From Antilocapra americana (taxonomy: Eukaryota > Chordata > Mammalia > Artiodactyla > Antilocapridae), in contig ML664161.1 in the NCBI GenBank assembly GCA_007570785.1, forward strand, positions 46,220,951-46,284,950: DNA of 64,000 nt, in the 5' to 3' direction. The first letter of the stretch is position 1. Each line of letters starts with the position of its first letter. Below the pieces are notes generated by a model. That model was given only the letters and a program-made list of their open reading frames with translations, ran no database searches and was not told the origin of the DNA. Made by a program: the position numbers and the translations under genes. Of this stretch, positions 23,491 through 34,965 are shown one piece after another.

Positions 23491-25683
23491 CCCCTATATA
23501 TGTTGTCTACAAGAGACCCACCTCAAACCTAGGGACACATATAGACGGAAAGTTAAAGGCTGGAAAAAGATATTCCATGCAAATAAAGACCAAAAGAAAG
23601 CAGGAGTGGCAATACTCATATCAGATAAAGTAGACTTTAAAATAAAGGCAGTGAAAAGAGATAAAGATGGACATTACATAATGATCAAAGGATCAATCGA
23701 GGAAGAAGAAATAACAATTATAAATATTTATGCACCTAACATAGGAGCTCCACAATATGTAAGGCAAATGCTAACTAGTATGAAAGGGGAAATCAACAAC
23801 AACACAATAATAGTGGGACACTTTAATACCCCAATCACACCAATGGACAGATCAACTAGACAGAAAAGTAACAAGGAAATTCAAACTTTAAATGATACAA
23901 TAGACCAACTAGACCTAATTGATATCTATAGGTCATTCCACCCCAAAACAAGGAATTTCACCTTTTTCTCAAGTGCACACGGGACCTTCTCCAGGGTAGA
24001 TCACATCCTGGGCCATAAATCTAGCCTTGGTAAATTCAAAAATATTGAAATCATCCCAAGCATCTTTTCTGACCACAATGCAGTGAGATTAGATATCAAC
24101 TACAGGAGAAAACCTTTCAAAACTTCCAACATATGGAGGCTCAACAACACACTGCTGAATAACCAACAAATCACAGAAGAAATCAAAAATGAAATTCAGT
24201 TATGCATGGAAACGAATGAAAATGAAAACACAACAGCCCAAAACCTATGGGACACTGTGAAAGCAATGCTAAGGGGAAAGTTCATAGCAATACAAGCTCA
24301 CCTCAGGAAACAAGAAAAAACTCAAATAAATGACCTTACTTTACACCTAAAGCAACTAGAAAGGGAAGAGATGCAGAAGCCCAGGTCTAGTAGAAGGAGA
24401 GAAATCTTAAAGATCAGGGCAGAAATAAATGCAAAGGAATCAAAAGTGACCATAGCAAAAATCAACGAAGCCAAAACCTGGTTGTTTGAGAAGATAAAAA
24501 AAATTGACAAACCGTTAGCCAGACTCATCAAAAAACAAAGGGAGAAGAACCAAATCAACAGAATTAGAAATGAAAACGGAGAGATCACAACAGAAAACAC
24601 AGAAATACAAAGGATCATAGGAGACTATTATCAGCAACTATATGCAAATAAACTGGACAATTTGGATGAAATGGACAAATTCCTAGAAAAGTATAACTTT
24701 CCAAGACTAAACCAGGAAGAGATAGATAATATTAATAGACCCATCACAAGCACGGAAATTGAAACCGTAATCAGAAATCTTCCAAAAAACAAAAGCCCAG
24801 GACCAGATGGCTTCACAGCTGAATTCTACCAAAAATTTAGAGNNNNNNNNNNCTCAACATCACTCATTATCAGAGAAATGCAAATCAAAACCACAATGAC
24901 GTACCACTTTACACCAGTCAGAATGGCTGCCATCCAAAAGTCTACAAGCAATAAATGCTGGAGAGGATATGGAGAAAAGGGAACCCTCTTACACTGTTGG
25001 TGGGATTGCAAACTAGTACAGCCACTATGGAAAACAGTGTGGAGGTTCCTTAAGAAGCTGCAAATAGACCTGCCATATGACCCGGCAATCCCACTGCTGG
25101 GCATATACACCGAGGAAACCAGAATTGAAAGAGCCACGTGTACCCCAATGTTCATCGCTGCATTGTTTACAATAGCCAAGACATGGAAGCAACCTAGATG
25201 CCCATCAACTGACGAATGGATAAGAAAGCTGTGGTACATATACACAATGGAATATTACTCAGCATTAAAAAAAAATTCATTTGAAGCAACTCTACTCAGA
25301 TGGACGAAACTGGAGCCCATTATCCAGAATGAAGTATGCCAGAAGCAAAAACAACAATACAGTATATTAACACATATATATGGAATTTAGAAAGACGGTA
25401 ACGAGAACTCAACATGCAAGACAGCAAAAGGAACGCAGATGTATAGAATAGACTCGTGGACTTTGGGGATGAGGGTAAGGGTGGGAGGATATGGGAGAAG
25501 GGCATTGAAGCATGTTAGTTGTCATGTGTCTAATCAATCGCCAGCCCAGGACTGATGCTCGGAGCTGGTACAGCGAGATTTCCCGGTGGGGGAGGGAGGA
25601 GGGAGGGGGGTTCCGGAGGGGAAGCATATGTAAACCCATGGTGATATCATGACAATGTATGGCAAAAACAATAAAAAAAAAAA
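23491..25683 (+). mobile_element. Young L1, 5'-truncated, with an internal N gap
   Basis: L1 ORF2 from within the endonuclease domain: IYAPNIGAPQYVRQML, then IVGHFNTPITPMD, SDHNAVRLD and the start of the RT region (KSPGPDGFTAEFYQKF) up to 24842. Ten Ns follow (24843-24852), then the ORF2 C-terminus ([30 protein letters not shown]), a G-rich 3' UTR tract (25585-25612) and a poly(A) at 25670-25684. In other L1s the endonuclease has Asp where this reads His in VGHFN, so a catalytic residue may be lost. It is flanked by AAGAATGGTGTCATCTG (23474-23490) and AAGAATGGAGTCATCTG (25684-25700). The reported 594-residue open frame crosses the gap and is not a real protein. Confidence 0.97.
24843..24852. 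other. Assembly gap (10 N)
   Basis: Run of ten N inside the young L1. The sequence on each side comes from positions of ORF2 that are normally far apart, so the gap hides a larger segment. Confidence 0.99.
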
Positions 25684-26422
25684 AAGAATGGAGTCATCTG
25701 TGTATCTAAGGTTATTGATATTCCTCCCGGCAATCTTGATTCTAGCTTGTGCTTCACCCAGCCTGGCATTTTGCATGACATACTCTTGCACATAAGTTAA
25801 CTAAGCAGGGTGACAATATACAGCCTTGGTGTATCCCTTTCCCAATTTGGATCCAGTCTGTTGTTTCATGACTGGTTCTAACTATTGCTTCTGGATATGT
25901 ATACAGATTTCTCAGGAGGCAGGTCAGGTGGTCTGGTATTCCCATCTCTTAAAGAATTTTCCATAGTTTGTTGTTTCCTATACAGTCAAAGGCTTTGGTA
26001 TAAACAATAAAGCAGAAGTAGATGTTTTACTTCAAATTCTCTTGCTTTTTCTATAATCCAATGGATGTTGTCAATTTGATCTCTGCTTCCTCTGCCTTTT
26101 CTAAATCCAGACCATCCGAAAGTTCTTGGTTCACATACTGTTGAAGCCTGGCTTGGAGAATTTTGAGCATTACTTTGCTAGCGTGTGAGATGAGTGTAAT
26201 TGTGTGGTAGTCTGAACATTCTTTGGCACTGCCCTTCTTTGGGACTGGAATGAAAACTGACCTTTTCCAGTCCTGTGACCACAGCTGAGTTTTCCAAATT
26301 TGCTGGCATACTGAGCGCAGCACTTTCACAGCATCAGTTTTTTAGGATTTGAAATAGCTCAGCTGGAATTCCATCACCTCCACTAGCTTTGTTCTTAGTG
26401 ACCAACAAAGTGTCTCTTCTTC

Positions 26423-26558
26423 CTAGGGCACTAATGCCATATGAGAGCTCCACCTAGGTGACCTAATCACTTCCAAAAGCCCCACTGTCAAATATCATCA
26501 CGTTAGTGATGAGAGTTTCTATATATGAATGGGAGGAGGGGCATAAACATGCACTGCA
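26423..26558. mobile_element. Older interspersed repeat (family not named), right part
   Basis: Continues the element that starts at 22515: CTAGGGCACTAATGCC, GAGCTCCACCTAGGTGACCT, CCAAAAGCCCCACTG, TGGGAGGAGGGGCATAAAC. Confidence 0.55.
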
Positions 26559-27412
26559 TATCACAAAACATATAAAGAATTCTCAAAATTCAATACTTGA
26601 AAAAACCCAATAAAAATGGGCAAATCTTTGAACATAGCCTGCACTAAAGAAGACAAACCAGCAAATGAAAAAAATGTAGTAGTAACTATGGAAAACATTA
26701 AAATAATAATGAACTGACCACACACTTATTAGTGTCTACAATTTTAAAATCTGATCATAATGAATGGCAGCCAGGATATGAAGCAACAAATGCATTGCTG
26801 GTCAGAACATAAATGCTAAAACCACTTAGGATGACAGTTTGGTATTTTCTTATAAAGCTACATTTACCATATGAACCAGTCATCCCACATGTAAGTGTTT
26901 ACCCAAGATAAATGAAAGCATACATTTACACAAAGACATAAATAAATGTTCATAGCAGCACTGCTTATAATAGCTCCAAACTGGAAATAATGCAAATATC
27001 CATCAACAGATAAAAGGAGAAACAATATGTAATATATCCACAAAGTATACCTACTTAAAAGGAATGAACTATAGACCAAAACAGCATAAAAAAATATCAA
27101 AATCATTATGTGGAGTGAAATGAGACCAAAAAAGAACCTACTGTATGATTGTTACTTAAAATTCAAGAACAGTTAAACTCATGTAGATAGATAGAGAGCA
27201 GATTAGTAGTCGGTTCTCTGGGGATGTAGAAGGGGAGCAGAGAAATGACAAGAGAGGAAGACTGCAAAGGGGCACCAAGAAATTTGCAAATGATTAATAT
27301 GCACATTATCTTGATTGTGGTGATGTTTCTAGGGTATGTATGCATGTTTGCTTTTTGTCTGTGTATTTGTTGTATGCCAGTTATACTTCAATAAAATTCT
27401 TTAAAAAAAAAA
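26559..27412 (+). mobile_element. Old L1 3' end, right part of the nested insertion
   Basis: Continues the L1 of 22333-22514: AACATATAAAGAATTCTCAA, then CAATAAAAATGGGCAAA and a degenerate ORF2 C-terminus (CAGCACTGCTTATAATAGCT, TCCATCAACAGATAAAAGG), ending in AATAAAATTC and an A-rich tail at 27398-27421. Confidence 0.85.
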
Positions 27413-27429
27413 AAGAAAAAAGTCATTTA

Positions 27430-27548
27430 TCCATTTGTCACTAGAATGTAAGCCCCATAAAGACAACATTTTTAAAATCTGTTTTATTAACTATGTATTC
27501 CCAATACTGACATGTATTTGTATTTAAGAAATATGTTTGATAAATGGA
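27430..27548 (+). repeat. L2/MIR-type 3'-end relic
   Basis: CACTAGAATGTAAGCCCCAT, then AATCTGTTTTATTAACTATG and TTGATAAATGG follow the order of the shared L2/MIR 3' end. Diverged. Confidence 0.5.
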
Positions 27549-27767
27549 AGATAGAGAAAAATCAAAATAGAACTATGAATCAAAAGAGGAAAACTCCATT
27601 TAATTTCATTTCAAGCACTACTAAGCTAGCTTATAATAAAAATGTCAGTAATTTCTGAAAGAAATATATGCTGAATTTATTTACATGAGTCAAAGTAGCA
27701 TTAGTTTTTATCTTCTACTGAAATAACTTCACTGCTTGGTCTCTTAAAAATGTTCTAAGAATAACAA

Positions 27768-27989
27768 CTTAGGCTTCCCAGGTAGCTCAGATGATAAAAC
27801 ATCTGCATACAATGTGGGAGACCCAGGTTCGATCCCTGGGTGGGGAAGATCCCCTGGAGAAGGAAATGGCAACCCACTCCAGTATCCATGCCTGGAAAAT
27901 CCCATGGCCCAAGGAGCCTGGTGGGCTACAGTCCATGGGGTCGCAAAGAGTCAGACATGACTGAGTGACTTCACATACGTCACATACAT
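27768..27989 (+). mobile_element. Bov-tA SINE
   Basis: Full-length with GGTTCGATCCCTGGG, GGGGAAGATCCCCTGGAGA, GTCCATGGGGTCGCAAAGAG. Perfect 11-bp flanking duplication AAGAATAACAA (27757-27767, 27990-28000). Confidence 0.96.
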
Positions 27990-28019
27990 AAGAATAACAA
28001 AACTTCTTTTAAACTAACA

Positions 28020-28140
28020 GTAACAACTACAGCAAACACATAGCATTTACTATGTATCAGGCACTATTATAAGGATGTAACAGATGGTAATTTATTAATC
28101 TTTATAAAACTGTATCAAGTAGGTTTATCTTTTTATCAGT
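28020..28140 (-). repeat. MIR-like relic
   Basis: GCATTTACTATGTATCAGGC, then TTTATTAATCTTTATAAAAC and GTATCAAGTAGG match the order of MIR in reverse. Diverged. Confidence 0.45.
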
Positions 28141-29085
28141 AAGAGCTTTGACTTAGTAATTTCAAAATACCAATGCTTTATACTTCAGATGTTGCACTGA
28201 TACTTTATTTGAATATATTATTTAGATATTAGTTTATAAATCAGTATTTCATCCAAGTTTGCTGAACCCAAAACTTTTCCCTCCTTAGACCAGAACAAGG
28301 CCTTATTATCTTTCAGTACTGATTTCAATAATTACCACTACCTATTAACTGGAGGAAATAAGCAAGATGAAAACATTTTGCTACTCAAGGGTAAAACTAT
28401 CCTAGAAATACTCAGGACTCATTTACTTAAATATTCCACTCAGTCATTTAATCTCTACAAATATGGAAGAAAATGTTAATTCTGTTATCAGTTTCCTCTC
28501 TCCCTTCTTCCTAATCCCAAAGCCTATAACTACTGATATCCAATATCTGGAAACATGTTAAAGCATTTAGATCCAGGGAGAAAATCAGATCATTGATGAT
28601 AATTAACAAAAACAGATTATCTAAAAATAGTATCGTAAAATGGCAGTGATACATTGTAAAGATGAGTTTTGAGGAAAAACAGTGAGAATCAACAAAACTA
28701 TAAAGAGTAGTAGAGTGAACAGGTTCAACAAAGTCTTAAATAAAGTATGGTATGATTAGTAGCTGAAATTAAGATACCTGGAGGACACATCTCTAAATCT
28801 AAAACTTGATAACAGATAGGACCTGTTATGCTAATGTTCTCAACCACACAATTTGATAACATTAGCACTCTAGTCAAGTTTTGATCTCCTTATCATAGAA
28901 ATCTATGGGAATATAAGATTCATCTTACTTAACACTGTATACCATGTATTTGGATACTGATGAACAATGTACATAATACTCGTGCTGAAATCAAATCAAA
29001 AAATGTTCATATCTACTTATAAAATGTTTAAATAGCACACAAAAGAATGACGGCTTGCAGAAAAAGAAATGACCATTTAAACATT
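28141..29085. other. Non-coding stretch, nothing recognised
   Basis: AT-rich without coding frames or clear repeats. Confidence 0.5.
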
Positions 29086-29750
29086 TGAAGACATGCTGAG
29101 ACTCACTAATGATGAGATTGCAAAACTGCAATTATATATTTACTGTTTTTCACCTATCACCAGTAATCAAGTGGAATCAGATCGAATATATATATTGTTG
29201 GTGAGAATGTGGACAAATAGGCACTTTCAAGCATTAGTCACACAAGTGCAAAATAGTAGAATATTTATAGAGGACAATTTGAAAGTATCTATAAAGAGCA
29301 TAAACACATTTATTATTGGATATAGTACAATCAAGTCTAAAATATTATCCTGTAGATTACACTTGCAGTTACAAAACAGTATATATACCAAGCTATTGAC
29401 TGCAACATTATTGGTTTATTAAAATATTTTGACATTATAAGCTATGCAATACACACACATTAGAATCTTATGAAGACATAAGAAAGAATGACAATGCTCT
29501 GTATCAACAAAGAAAGATCTCCAATGTATCTTAAGAGGAAATGACAAGTTACATAACAGAGTACATATGTTACCTTTTATTTGAGAAAAGATAAAACTAC
29601 ATCAAGACAAAGAAGAAATTTATAAAAATGGTTTTCTGTGGGAGGTGGTGGGAGTAGGATAAATAGGAATGGAAATGGTAGTAAGACCTTAGAAACTACT
29701 CTTTTATATAGTTTTGTATGCATTATACACTCTAAAAAAAAATAGAAACA
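29086..29750 (+). mobile_element. Old L1 (L1M-type) 3' part
   Basis: AAGACATGCTGAGACTCACT, TTGTTGGTGAGAATGTGGAC, GGCACTTTCAAGCATTAG and GCTATGCAATACACACAC follow the order of the ORF2 end and 3' region of old mammalian L1. The 109-codon open frame (29093-29422) is a remnant or chance frame. Confidence 0.65.
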
Positions 29751-29892
29751 ACTTTCCTTCACAACACTCTGCCATGAACATTTACAAAAATTTACTAAAG
29801 AATAAGATATATTATAGTGAATTATTGGGGGAAAAATCATAATTTTTCCAGACAGTAAATTCTGCTTAAATACTAGCAGATGCAAACTATTA

Positions 29893-30090
29893 TAAATACC
29901 AACAGATTGGATAAACAACAAGACCCTACTGTATACCACACGGAACTATATTCAATATCCTGTAATAAACCATAATGGAAAAGAATATGAAAAAGAATAT
30001 ATGATTATATACATACACACACACACACATATGTATAACTAAATTAGTTTGTGGTACACCAGAAACTAATACAACACTGTAAATCAACTA
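29893..30090 (+). mobile_element. Cetartiodactyl L1 3' end
   Basis: GATTGGATAAACAACAAGAC, CTATATTCAATATCCTG, GGAAAAGAATATGAAAAAGA, then a (CA)n run at 30014-30029 and CTAATACAACACTGTAAATC: the typical 3' UTR of L1s in ruminants and whales. A Bov-tA piece follows at 30091. Confidence 0.85.
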
Positions 30091-30209
30091 TGCTGCTGCT
30101 AAGTCTCTTCAGTCATGTCCAGCTCTGTGCAACTCCATAGACGGCAGCCCACCAGGCTCCCCCGTCCCTGGGATTTTCCAGGCAAGAACACTGGAGTGGG
30201 TTGCCATTT
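30091..30209 (-). mobile_element. Bov-tA SINE, truncated
   Basis: Reverse SINE tail (GCTGCTGCTAAGTCTCTTCA, CAGGCAAGAACACTGGAGTG), stopping at GGTTGCCATTTA. The tRNA-like half is absent. It sits at the 3' end of an L1. Confidence 0.9.
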
Positions 30210-30309
30210 AATTAAAGAAAAAAAAAAACACACAGTGCTGTCTTGCTTTAAGAAGAGAAATACAGAATAACGTAATAAAGTTCACAAATATTTATTCTAG
30301 GATAAAAGT

Positions 30310-30690
30310 GTCCTCAAGTCATGGAAAAGAACAGACAATTCAATAGTTTTTGGACAATTGATTATATCATTGGGGTGGGAAATGGGTCACTACCTTACAT
30401 CACAAGCAAAAATAAGTTTCAGATGTTATTCAAAATAAAATATCCTATAAAACTGTTAAAGAGTTTTATATGATTTTTTAACACCCCAGATCAGGGAGAG
30501 AGGGTGAATGGAAGGAAGTCTTTTTAGATAATATACGAATTCTAGAAATTACAAGGAAAAAGCCAAAGATATTTTAACTACATAAAAACTTAAACTTTCT
30601 ATATAAGACACGATAAAGTTAAGAAATAAGAGACAAATACAAGATAAGTTACTGTCCATATAAGAGAACTGCTAAAATATTAGCAAGCAA
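30310..30690 (+). mobile_element. Old L1 ORF2 fragment
   Basis: GGAAAAGAACAGACAATTCA, then ACCTTACATCACAAGCAAAA and AAGTTTCAGATGTTATTCA, and AAGTCTTTTTAGATAATA match distal ORF2 of old L1 in order. Many stops. Confidence 0.7.
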
Positions 30691-30889
30691 AATTCAGAAA
30701 GTAACTACAAATTTGAAAGATGATGCAAAAGTTTACAGAACTACAAACAAGTGAGCAATCATGAAACTTCTTCCAAGAATCAACAAAGTTTTTAGATTAT
30801 TTTTCCAGTTTTATCAAACTAACAACAAAAGTAAAAGTTCTAGTAAACATTAGAGAAGGAAACGAGTTTTAATATACTATCTACTGTTC

Positions 30890-33800
30890 TTTACAGCATC
30901 AGACTTTACTTCCACCACTAGTCACACCCACAAGTGGGTGTTGTTTTTGCTTTGGCTCTGTCTCTTCATTTGTTCTGGTGTTAACTACTCCACTAACCTC
31001 CAGTAGCAAGTTCATCTTTCAGTGTCCCATCTTTTTGCCTTTTCGTACTGTTCATGAGGTTCTCAAGGCAAGAATACTGAAGTGGTCTGCCATTCCCTTC
31101 TTCAGTGGACCACATTTTGCCAGAACTCTCCACCATGACCCTTCAGTCTTGGGTGGCCCTACAGGGCATGGTTCATAGTTTCATTGAGTTAGACAAGGCC
31201 ATGGTCCACGTGATGTTTGATTAGTTTTCTGTGATTGTGGCTTTCATTCTGTTTGCCCTCTGATGGATAAGGATAAGAAGCTTATGGAAGCTTCCTGATG
31301 GGAGATACTGGGGAAAACTGGGTCTTGCTCTAATGGGCAGGGCCATGCTCAGACAATACAATTTTCTGTTGATGGGCAGGGCTGTGTTCAGCTCTGTTGT
31401 TTGACCTGAGGCTAAACTATGGTGGAGGTAATGAAGATAATGGCCACCTTCTTCAAAAGGTCCCATGCTTGCACAGATGCACTGAGTGCCCCCAACCCTG
31501 CAGCAGGCCACTGCTGACCCACATCTCTGACGGAGACTCGTGGACATTCCCAGGAAAACCTGGGTCAGTCTCTTTTGGGGTCACTGCTCCTTTCTCCTTT
31601 GGGGTCACTGCTCCTTTCTCCTGGGTCCTGATGTGCATAAGGTTTGTTGGAGCACTCTGCGTGTCTCTGGTGGGTAGGGGGTTTCATTCTAAACATGATT
31701 TCACCCCTCCTACCATCATCCTGGAGCTTCTCCTTTGCCCTTGGATGTGGGGTAACTTTTTTGGTGGAATTCAACACTCTCCTTTCGACGGCTGTTCAGC
31801 AGCGGGTTGTAATTTTGATGTTCTTGCAAGAGAAAATGAGTACACATCCCTATACTCTGCCATTTCCTCCACCACAAAACAGCACAAAGAAATGGAGAAA
31901 CCATCAGAGTCAACAAGAGTCCAAAATGCAGTACTTGGATGCACACTCAAAAACGACAGAATGATCTCTTGTTTTTTCCAAGGCAAACTATTCAATATTA
32001 CAGAAATTCAAGTCTATGCCTCAACCAGTAATGCTGAAGAAAATGAAGTTGAATGGTTCTATGAAGACCTACAAGACCTTCTAGAACTAATACCCAAAAA
32101 AGATAACCTTTTCATTATAGGGGATTAAAATGCAAAAGTAGGAAGTCAAGAGAAACCTGGAGAAACAGGCAAATTTGGCCTTGGAGTACAAAACGAAGCA
32201 GGTCAAAGGCTAACACAGTTTTACCAAGACAACACACTAGTCATAGCAAACACCCTCTTCCAACAACACAAGAGAAGACTCTACACATGGACATCACCAG
32301 ATTATCAATACTGAAATTAGGCTGATTATACTCTTTGCAGCCAAAGATAGAGCAGCTCTATAGAGTCAGCAAAAACAAGACCAGGAGCTGACTGTGGCTC
32401 AGATCATGAACACCTTATTACCAAATTCAGACTTAAGCTGAACAAAGTAGGGAAAACCACTAGACCATTCAGGTATGACCTAAATCAAATCCCTTACAAT
32501 TATACAGTGGATGTGACAAATAGATTCAGGGGATTAGATATGATAGATAGACAGAGTGCCTGAAGAACTATGGATAGAGCCAGGAGGCAGTGATCAAGAC
32601 CATCCCAAAGAAAAAGAAATGCAAAAAGGCAAAATGATTGTCTGTGGAGGCCATACAAAAAGCTGAGAAAAGAAGAGAAGCTAAAGGCAAAGGAGAAAAG
32701 CAAAGATATAACCATATGAATGTAGAGTTCCAAAGAATAGCAAGGCAAGATATGAAAGCCTTCCTCAGTGATCAATGAAAAGAAATAGAGGAAAATAATA
32801 GAATGGGAAAGACTAGAGATCTCTTCAAGAAAATTAGAGATACCAAGGCAACATTTCATGCAAAGATGTGCACAATAAAGGACAGAAATGGTATGGACCT
32901 ACAGAAGCAGAAGATATTAAGAAGAGGTGGCAAGAATACACACTATAGAACTGCACAAAAAAGATCTTTATGATCCAGATAACTATGGTGGTGTAATCAC
33001 TCATCTAGACCCAGACATCTTTTGAGTTCAAAGTCAAGTGGGCCTTAGGAAGCATCACTACGAACAAAGCTAGTGAAGGTGCTGGAATTCCAGTTGAGCT
33101 ATTACAAATCCTAAGAGATGATGCTGTGAAAGTGCTGCACTAAACATGCCAGAAAATTTGGAAAACTCAGTAGTAGCCATAGAACTGGAAAAGGTCAGTT
33201 TCATTCCAATCCCAAAGGGCAATGTCCAAACTACCACACAATTACACTCATCTCACATGCTCTCAAAGTAATGCTCAAAATTCTCCAGCTTAAACATTAG
33301 GAGAACCGTGAACTTTCAGATCTTCAAGCTGGATTGAGAAAAGGCAGAACCACAGATCAAATTGCCAACATCCACTGGATCACCAAAAAAGCAAGAGACT
33401 TCCAGAAAAACATCTACTTTTGCTTTATTGACTACACCAAAGCCTTTGACTGTGTGGATCACAACAAACTGTGGAAAATTCTTAAAAAGATGGGAATACC
33501 AGACCACCTAACCTGCCTCCTGAGAAATCTGTATGCAGATCAAGAAGCAACAGTTAGAATTGGACATAGAACAACAGATTGGTTTCAAATCAGGAAAGGA
33601 GTATGTCAAGACTGTATATTGTCAACCTGCTTATTTAACTTATATGCAAGGAAGAGTACATCATGCAAAATGCCAGGCTGGATGAAGCACAAACTGAAAT
33701 CAAGATTGCCAGGAGACATATCAATAACCTCAGATACACAGATGACACCACCCTTATGGTAGAAAGGGAAGAAGAACTTGAGAGCCTCTTGCTGAAAGTG

Positions 33801-34517
33801 AAAGAGGAGAGTGAAAAAGTTGGCCTAAAGCTCAACATTGAGGAAACAAAGATCATGGCATCTGATCCCATCACCTCATGGCAAACAGATGGGGAAACAA
33901 TGAAAACAGTGAGTGACTTTATTTTCTTGGGCTTCAAAATCACTGCAGATGGTGACTGCAGCCATGAAATTAAGACACTTGCTCCTTGGAAGAAAAGCTA
34001 TGACCAACCTAGACAGCATTTTAAAAAGCAGAGACATTACTTCGCCAACAAAATCTGTCTAGTCAAAGCTATGATTTTCCCAGTAGTCATGTATGGATGT
34101 GAGAACTGGACTATAAAGAAAGCTGAGCACCAAAGAATTGATGCTTTTGAACTGTGGTGCTGGAGAAGACTCTTGAGAGTCCCTTGGACTGCAAGAAGAT
34201 CAAACGAGTCTATTCTAAAGGAAATCAGCCCTGAATATTCATTGGAAGGTCTGATGTTGAAGCTGAAACTCCAATTCTTTGGTCACCTAATATGAAGAAC
34301 TGACTCATTTGAAAAGGCCCTGATGCTGGGAAAGATTGAGGCAGGAGGAAAAGGGGACGACAGAGGATGAGATGGTTGGATGGCATCACCGACTCAACGG
34401 ACATGGGTTTGGGTAGACTCCGCCAGTTGGTGATGGACAGGGAGACCTGGCGTGCTGCGGTTCATGGGGTTGCAAAGAGTCAGACATGACTGAGCAACTG
34501 AAATGAGCTCAACTGAA
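30890..34517 (+). mobile_element. Near full-length BovB LINE (inactive)
   Basis: About 3.6 kb, beginning with the BovB 5' UTR (AAGTGGGTGTTGTTTTTGCT, AGTTAGACAAGGCCATGGTC, GGTGGAGGTAATGAAGATAA). The endonuclease domain runs about 31960-32330 (FNITEIQVYASTSNAEE). The RT lies about 33330-34290 (RTTDQIANIHWITKKA, YTKAFDCVDHNKLWKILKKM, the polymerase box as RYTDDTTLM), and the 3' end is near 34515. Several frame breaks are visible: a stop in the endonuclease after FIIGD (TAA at 32126-32128, where related copies have Trp before NAK), stops near 32310, and frameshifts around 33640-33660. YADD reads YTDD. A 24-bp tandem duplication lies in its 5' UTR (31574-31621). It cannot make a working protein. 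Confidence 0.95.
31574..31621. repeat. Perfect 24-bp tandem duplication in the BovB 5' UTR
   Basis: Two identical 24-bp units (31574-31597, 31598-31621), each starting TTTGGGGTCAC and ending TTTCTCC. Confidence 0.93.
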
Positions 34518-34712
34518 CTGATACTGGGAAAATTTGAAGGCAGGAGGAGGAGGGGATGACAGAGGATGAGATGGTTGTATGGTATCACCAACGAGATGGA
34601 CGTGAGTTTGAGTAAGCTCTGGGAGTTGGTGATGAACAGGGAAGCCTGGTGCACTGCAGTCCATGGGGTCGTCAAGAGTCAGACATGCCTCAGTTACTGA
34701 ATTGATACTATT
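34518..34712 (+). mobile_element. Second BovB 3'-end fragment
   Basis: Right after the BovB end the sequence returns to an internal BovB position (GATACTGGGAAAATTTGAAG) and runs again to the 3' end (GGGGTCGTCAAGAGTCAGAC). GATACT occurs at both edges (34518-34523 and 34704-34709). It differs from the first copy at many sites. Confidence 0.88.
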
Positions 34713-34965
34713 TATAGGCATATTAATTAATACAGCTAGTTTGGCCAGCAATGTGACACCTATTTAAATGTAAAAAATATTCATAGCAATTCTATTTTTG
34801 CATATATTTTATAAATACATGTGTATAATAAAGTATATAAAACTATTCTCAATGCAACAATTAATGTAACAGAAAAAAAATGAAAACTTAGGAAAATTAG
34901 GCAATTTATTGCGTATTAACACAATAGAATACAATTACAGCTATTAAGAATGACACAGAAACAGC

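Larger units (their letters stand above)
22743..26411 (-). mobile_element. BovB LINE, 5'-truncated, split by a young L1
   Basis: Flanked by a perfect 11-bp duplication GTCTCTTCTTC (22732-22742 and 26412-26422). The 3' part is 22743-23490 and the 5' part 25701-26411. Minus-strand remnants include TESEEELKSLLLKVKEESEK on the left, and on the right GKGIHQGCILSPCLVNLCA and SGWKRS-type upstream RT sequence. The young L1 splits it just at the YADD box. Confidence 0.95.

Noticed and set aside
23606..25390. 594-residue open frame as a protein-coding gene
   Set aside because: It is L1 ORF2 sequence, joined across ten Ns from two distant parts of the same ORF. Not a real protein.
31397..32128. 243-residue open frame as a host gene
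   Set aside because: It spans the BovB 5' UTR and start of its endonuclease and ends at a stop within a catalytic motif.
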